Assembly: GCF_023887685.1 (NCBI RefSeq)
Contig: NZ_JAMWMR010000013.1
Coordinates: 1-64,000, forward strand
DNA length: 64,000 nt
From: Streptomyces macrolidinus
Lineage (GTDB): Bacteria; Actinomycetota; Actinomycetes; Streptomycetales; Streptomycetaceae
Direction of reading: 5' to 3'
Each line of letters opens with the position of its first letter. The first letter of the stretch is position 1. A program made the position numbers and the translations under genes. A model generated the notes under the pieces. The model saw nothing but the letters and a program-made list of their open reading frames with translations. It searched no databases and was not told the origin of the DNA. Positions 63,579 through 64,000 of this stretch are shown here, one piece after another.

Positions 63579-64000
63579 ATGTCCAACGGGTATCACTGGT
63601 CGAGACCGCAAAGCCTCCATGAGGCCGTGACCAATCCCAACATTCATGTGAGAGGGACCCGTAGCTACTACAGCCACGCATGGTCCGACGGCTTCGAGGA
63701 TTCCGTGGTGCGTTACCTCCACGGTGACGCCTTCAGCCGAGCGAACAACCAGCAACCGGCCTGGCCCATCGACCAGTTGTACATCGGCAACTACGTATGC
63801 ATCGGGGCCGAAGTGGTCATCCTCATGGGTGGCAACCACCTTCACCGGGCGGACTGGTTCAGTCTCTACCCCTTCCGTGACATTCGCGCCGTCGCGTATC
63901 AGGGAAAGGGCGACACCGTCATCAAGGACGGCGTCTGGATCGGTATGCGCGCCATGATCATGCCTGGTGTGACCCTTGGTGAGGGCGCCGTGATCGCCGC
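63579..64000 (+). CDS. CatB/Vat-type hexapeptide xenobiotic acetyltransferase (partial, runs off the window)
   Basis: The frame opens at the ATG at 63579 (GAGG about ten bases upstream) and continues past the window end, giving 140 visible residues. The left-handed beta-helix begins at 'YIGNYVCIGAEVVILMGGNH'. The catalytic-type His is in 'GGNHLHRADWFSLYPF', corresponding to the conserved His and YPF of streptogramin and chloramphenicol acetyltransferases. 'WIGMRAMIMPGVTLGEGAVIA' is the following coil. It acetylates a hydroxyl of a small molecule with acetyl-CoA; resistance is likely but many members have unknown substrates. It lies 150 bases after the IMPDH gene. Confidence 0.85.
   Translation, partial: MSNGYHWSRPQSLHEAVTNPNIHVRGTRSYYSHAWSDGFEDSVVRYLHGDAFSRANNQQPAWPIDQLYIGNYVCIGAEVVILMGGNHLHRADWFSLYPFRDIRAVAYQGKGDTVIKDGVWIGMRAMIMPGVTLGEGAVIA

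Overview
This window looks like an accessory stretch of a Streptomyces (or close actinomycete) chromosome. It is very GC-rich, uses GTG and TTG starts freely, and contains only two in-frame TTA codons that I could find. It also has long ATGA/GTGA-coupled operons and several secreted or membrane proteins typical of that group. I recognise no rRNA, tRNA, CRISPR array, phage or insertion sequence.

Region by region. (1) 80-9412 is ordinary chromosome: DUF1801 protein, P-loop kinase-like ATPase, ankyrin/HEAT protein, membrane protein, membrane-anchored Mrr-type nuclease, DUF4232-type lipoprotein, VWA protein, a frameshifted histidine phosphatase, and a cold-shock protein followed by a DEAD-box helicase. 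The last pair has a leader hairpin and two strong terminators. (2) 9556-28385 is a Pfa-like secondary-lipid synthase locus. A minus-strand operon runs reductase-like gene, PfaD-type enoyl reductase, PfaA-type KS-AT-ACP-KR-DH, PfaC-type KS-CLF-AT-DH-DH, flanked by a WS/DGAT acyltransferase and a flavin monooxygenase. (3) 28634-35807 holds two paralogous ABC-2 exporters about 4 kb apart. Between them are small secreted and membrane proteins and an MGDG-synthase/MurG-like glycosyltransferase. (4) 35875-54865 looks like a second biosynthetic cluster: a nucleotide-sugar dehydrogenase with a TTA codon, a six-gene coupled minus operon (two Gfo/Idh oxidoreductases, Ldh2-type dehydrogenase, M20 amidohydrolase, TIM-barrel isomerase/dehydratase, small unknown protein), and a divergent plus operon (two DegT aminotransferases, UbiA prenyltransferase, FAD oxidoreductase, two AMP-ligases, methyltransferase, double-domain CaiB CoA-transferase). 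(5) 55421-64000 is mixed chromosome: HIT protein, GlxA-type regulator divergent from an isochorismatase-type hydrolase, a secreted protein, DUF2804, a secreted HAD phosphatase, GNAT, an IMP dehydrogenase without CBS domains, and the start of a CatB/Vat-type acetyltransferase cut by the window edge.

How the parts may work together (inference). The Pfa-like megasynthase would make a partly unsaturated or hydroxylated acyl chain on a single ACP. The terminal reductase could release it as aldehyde or alcohol, and the WS/DGAT enzyme could esterify it. The FMO, the glycosyltransferase and a TTA-controlled ABC exporter are possible tailoring and export partners. The second cluster has the enzymes to make an amino-cyclic or amino-sugar-like or aromatic acid unit, prenylate it in the membrane, and activate or transfer acyl groups. 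I could not match its gene set to a known product.

A recurring oddity is short tandem duplication, often in frame: in a DegT aminotransferase (six 18-bp units), the TIM-barrel isomerase, the PfaA-type linker, the CLF region of the PfaC-type protein, the 3' end of the phosphatase, and two intergenic spots.
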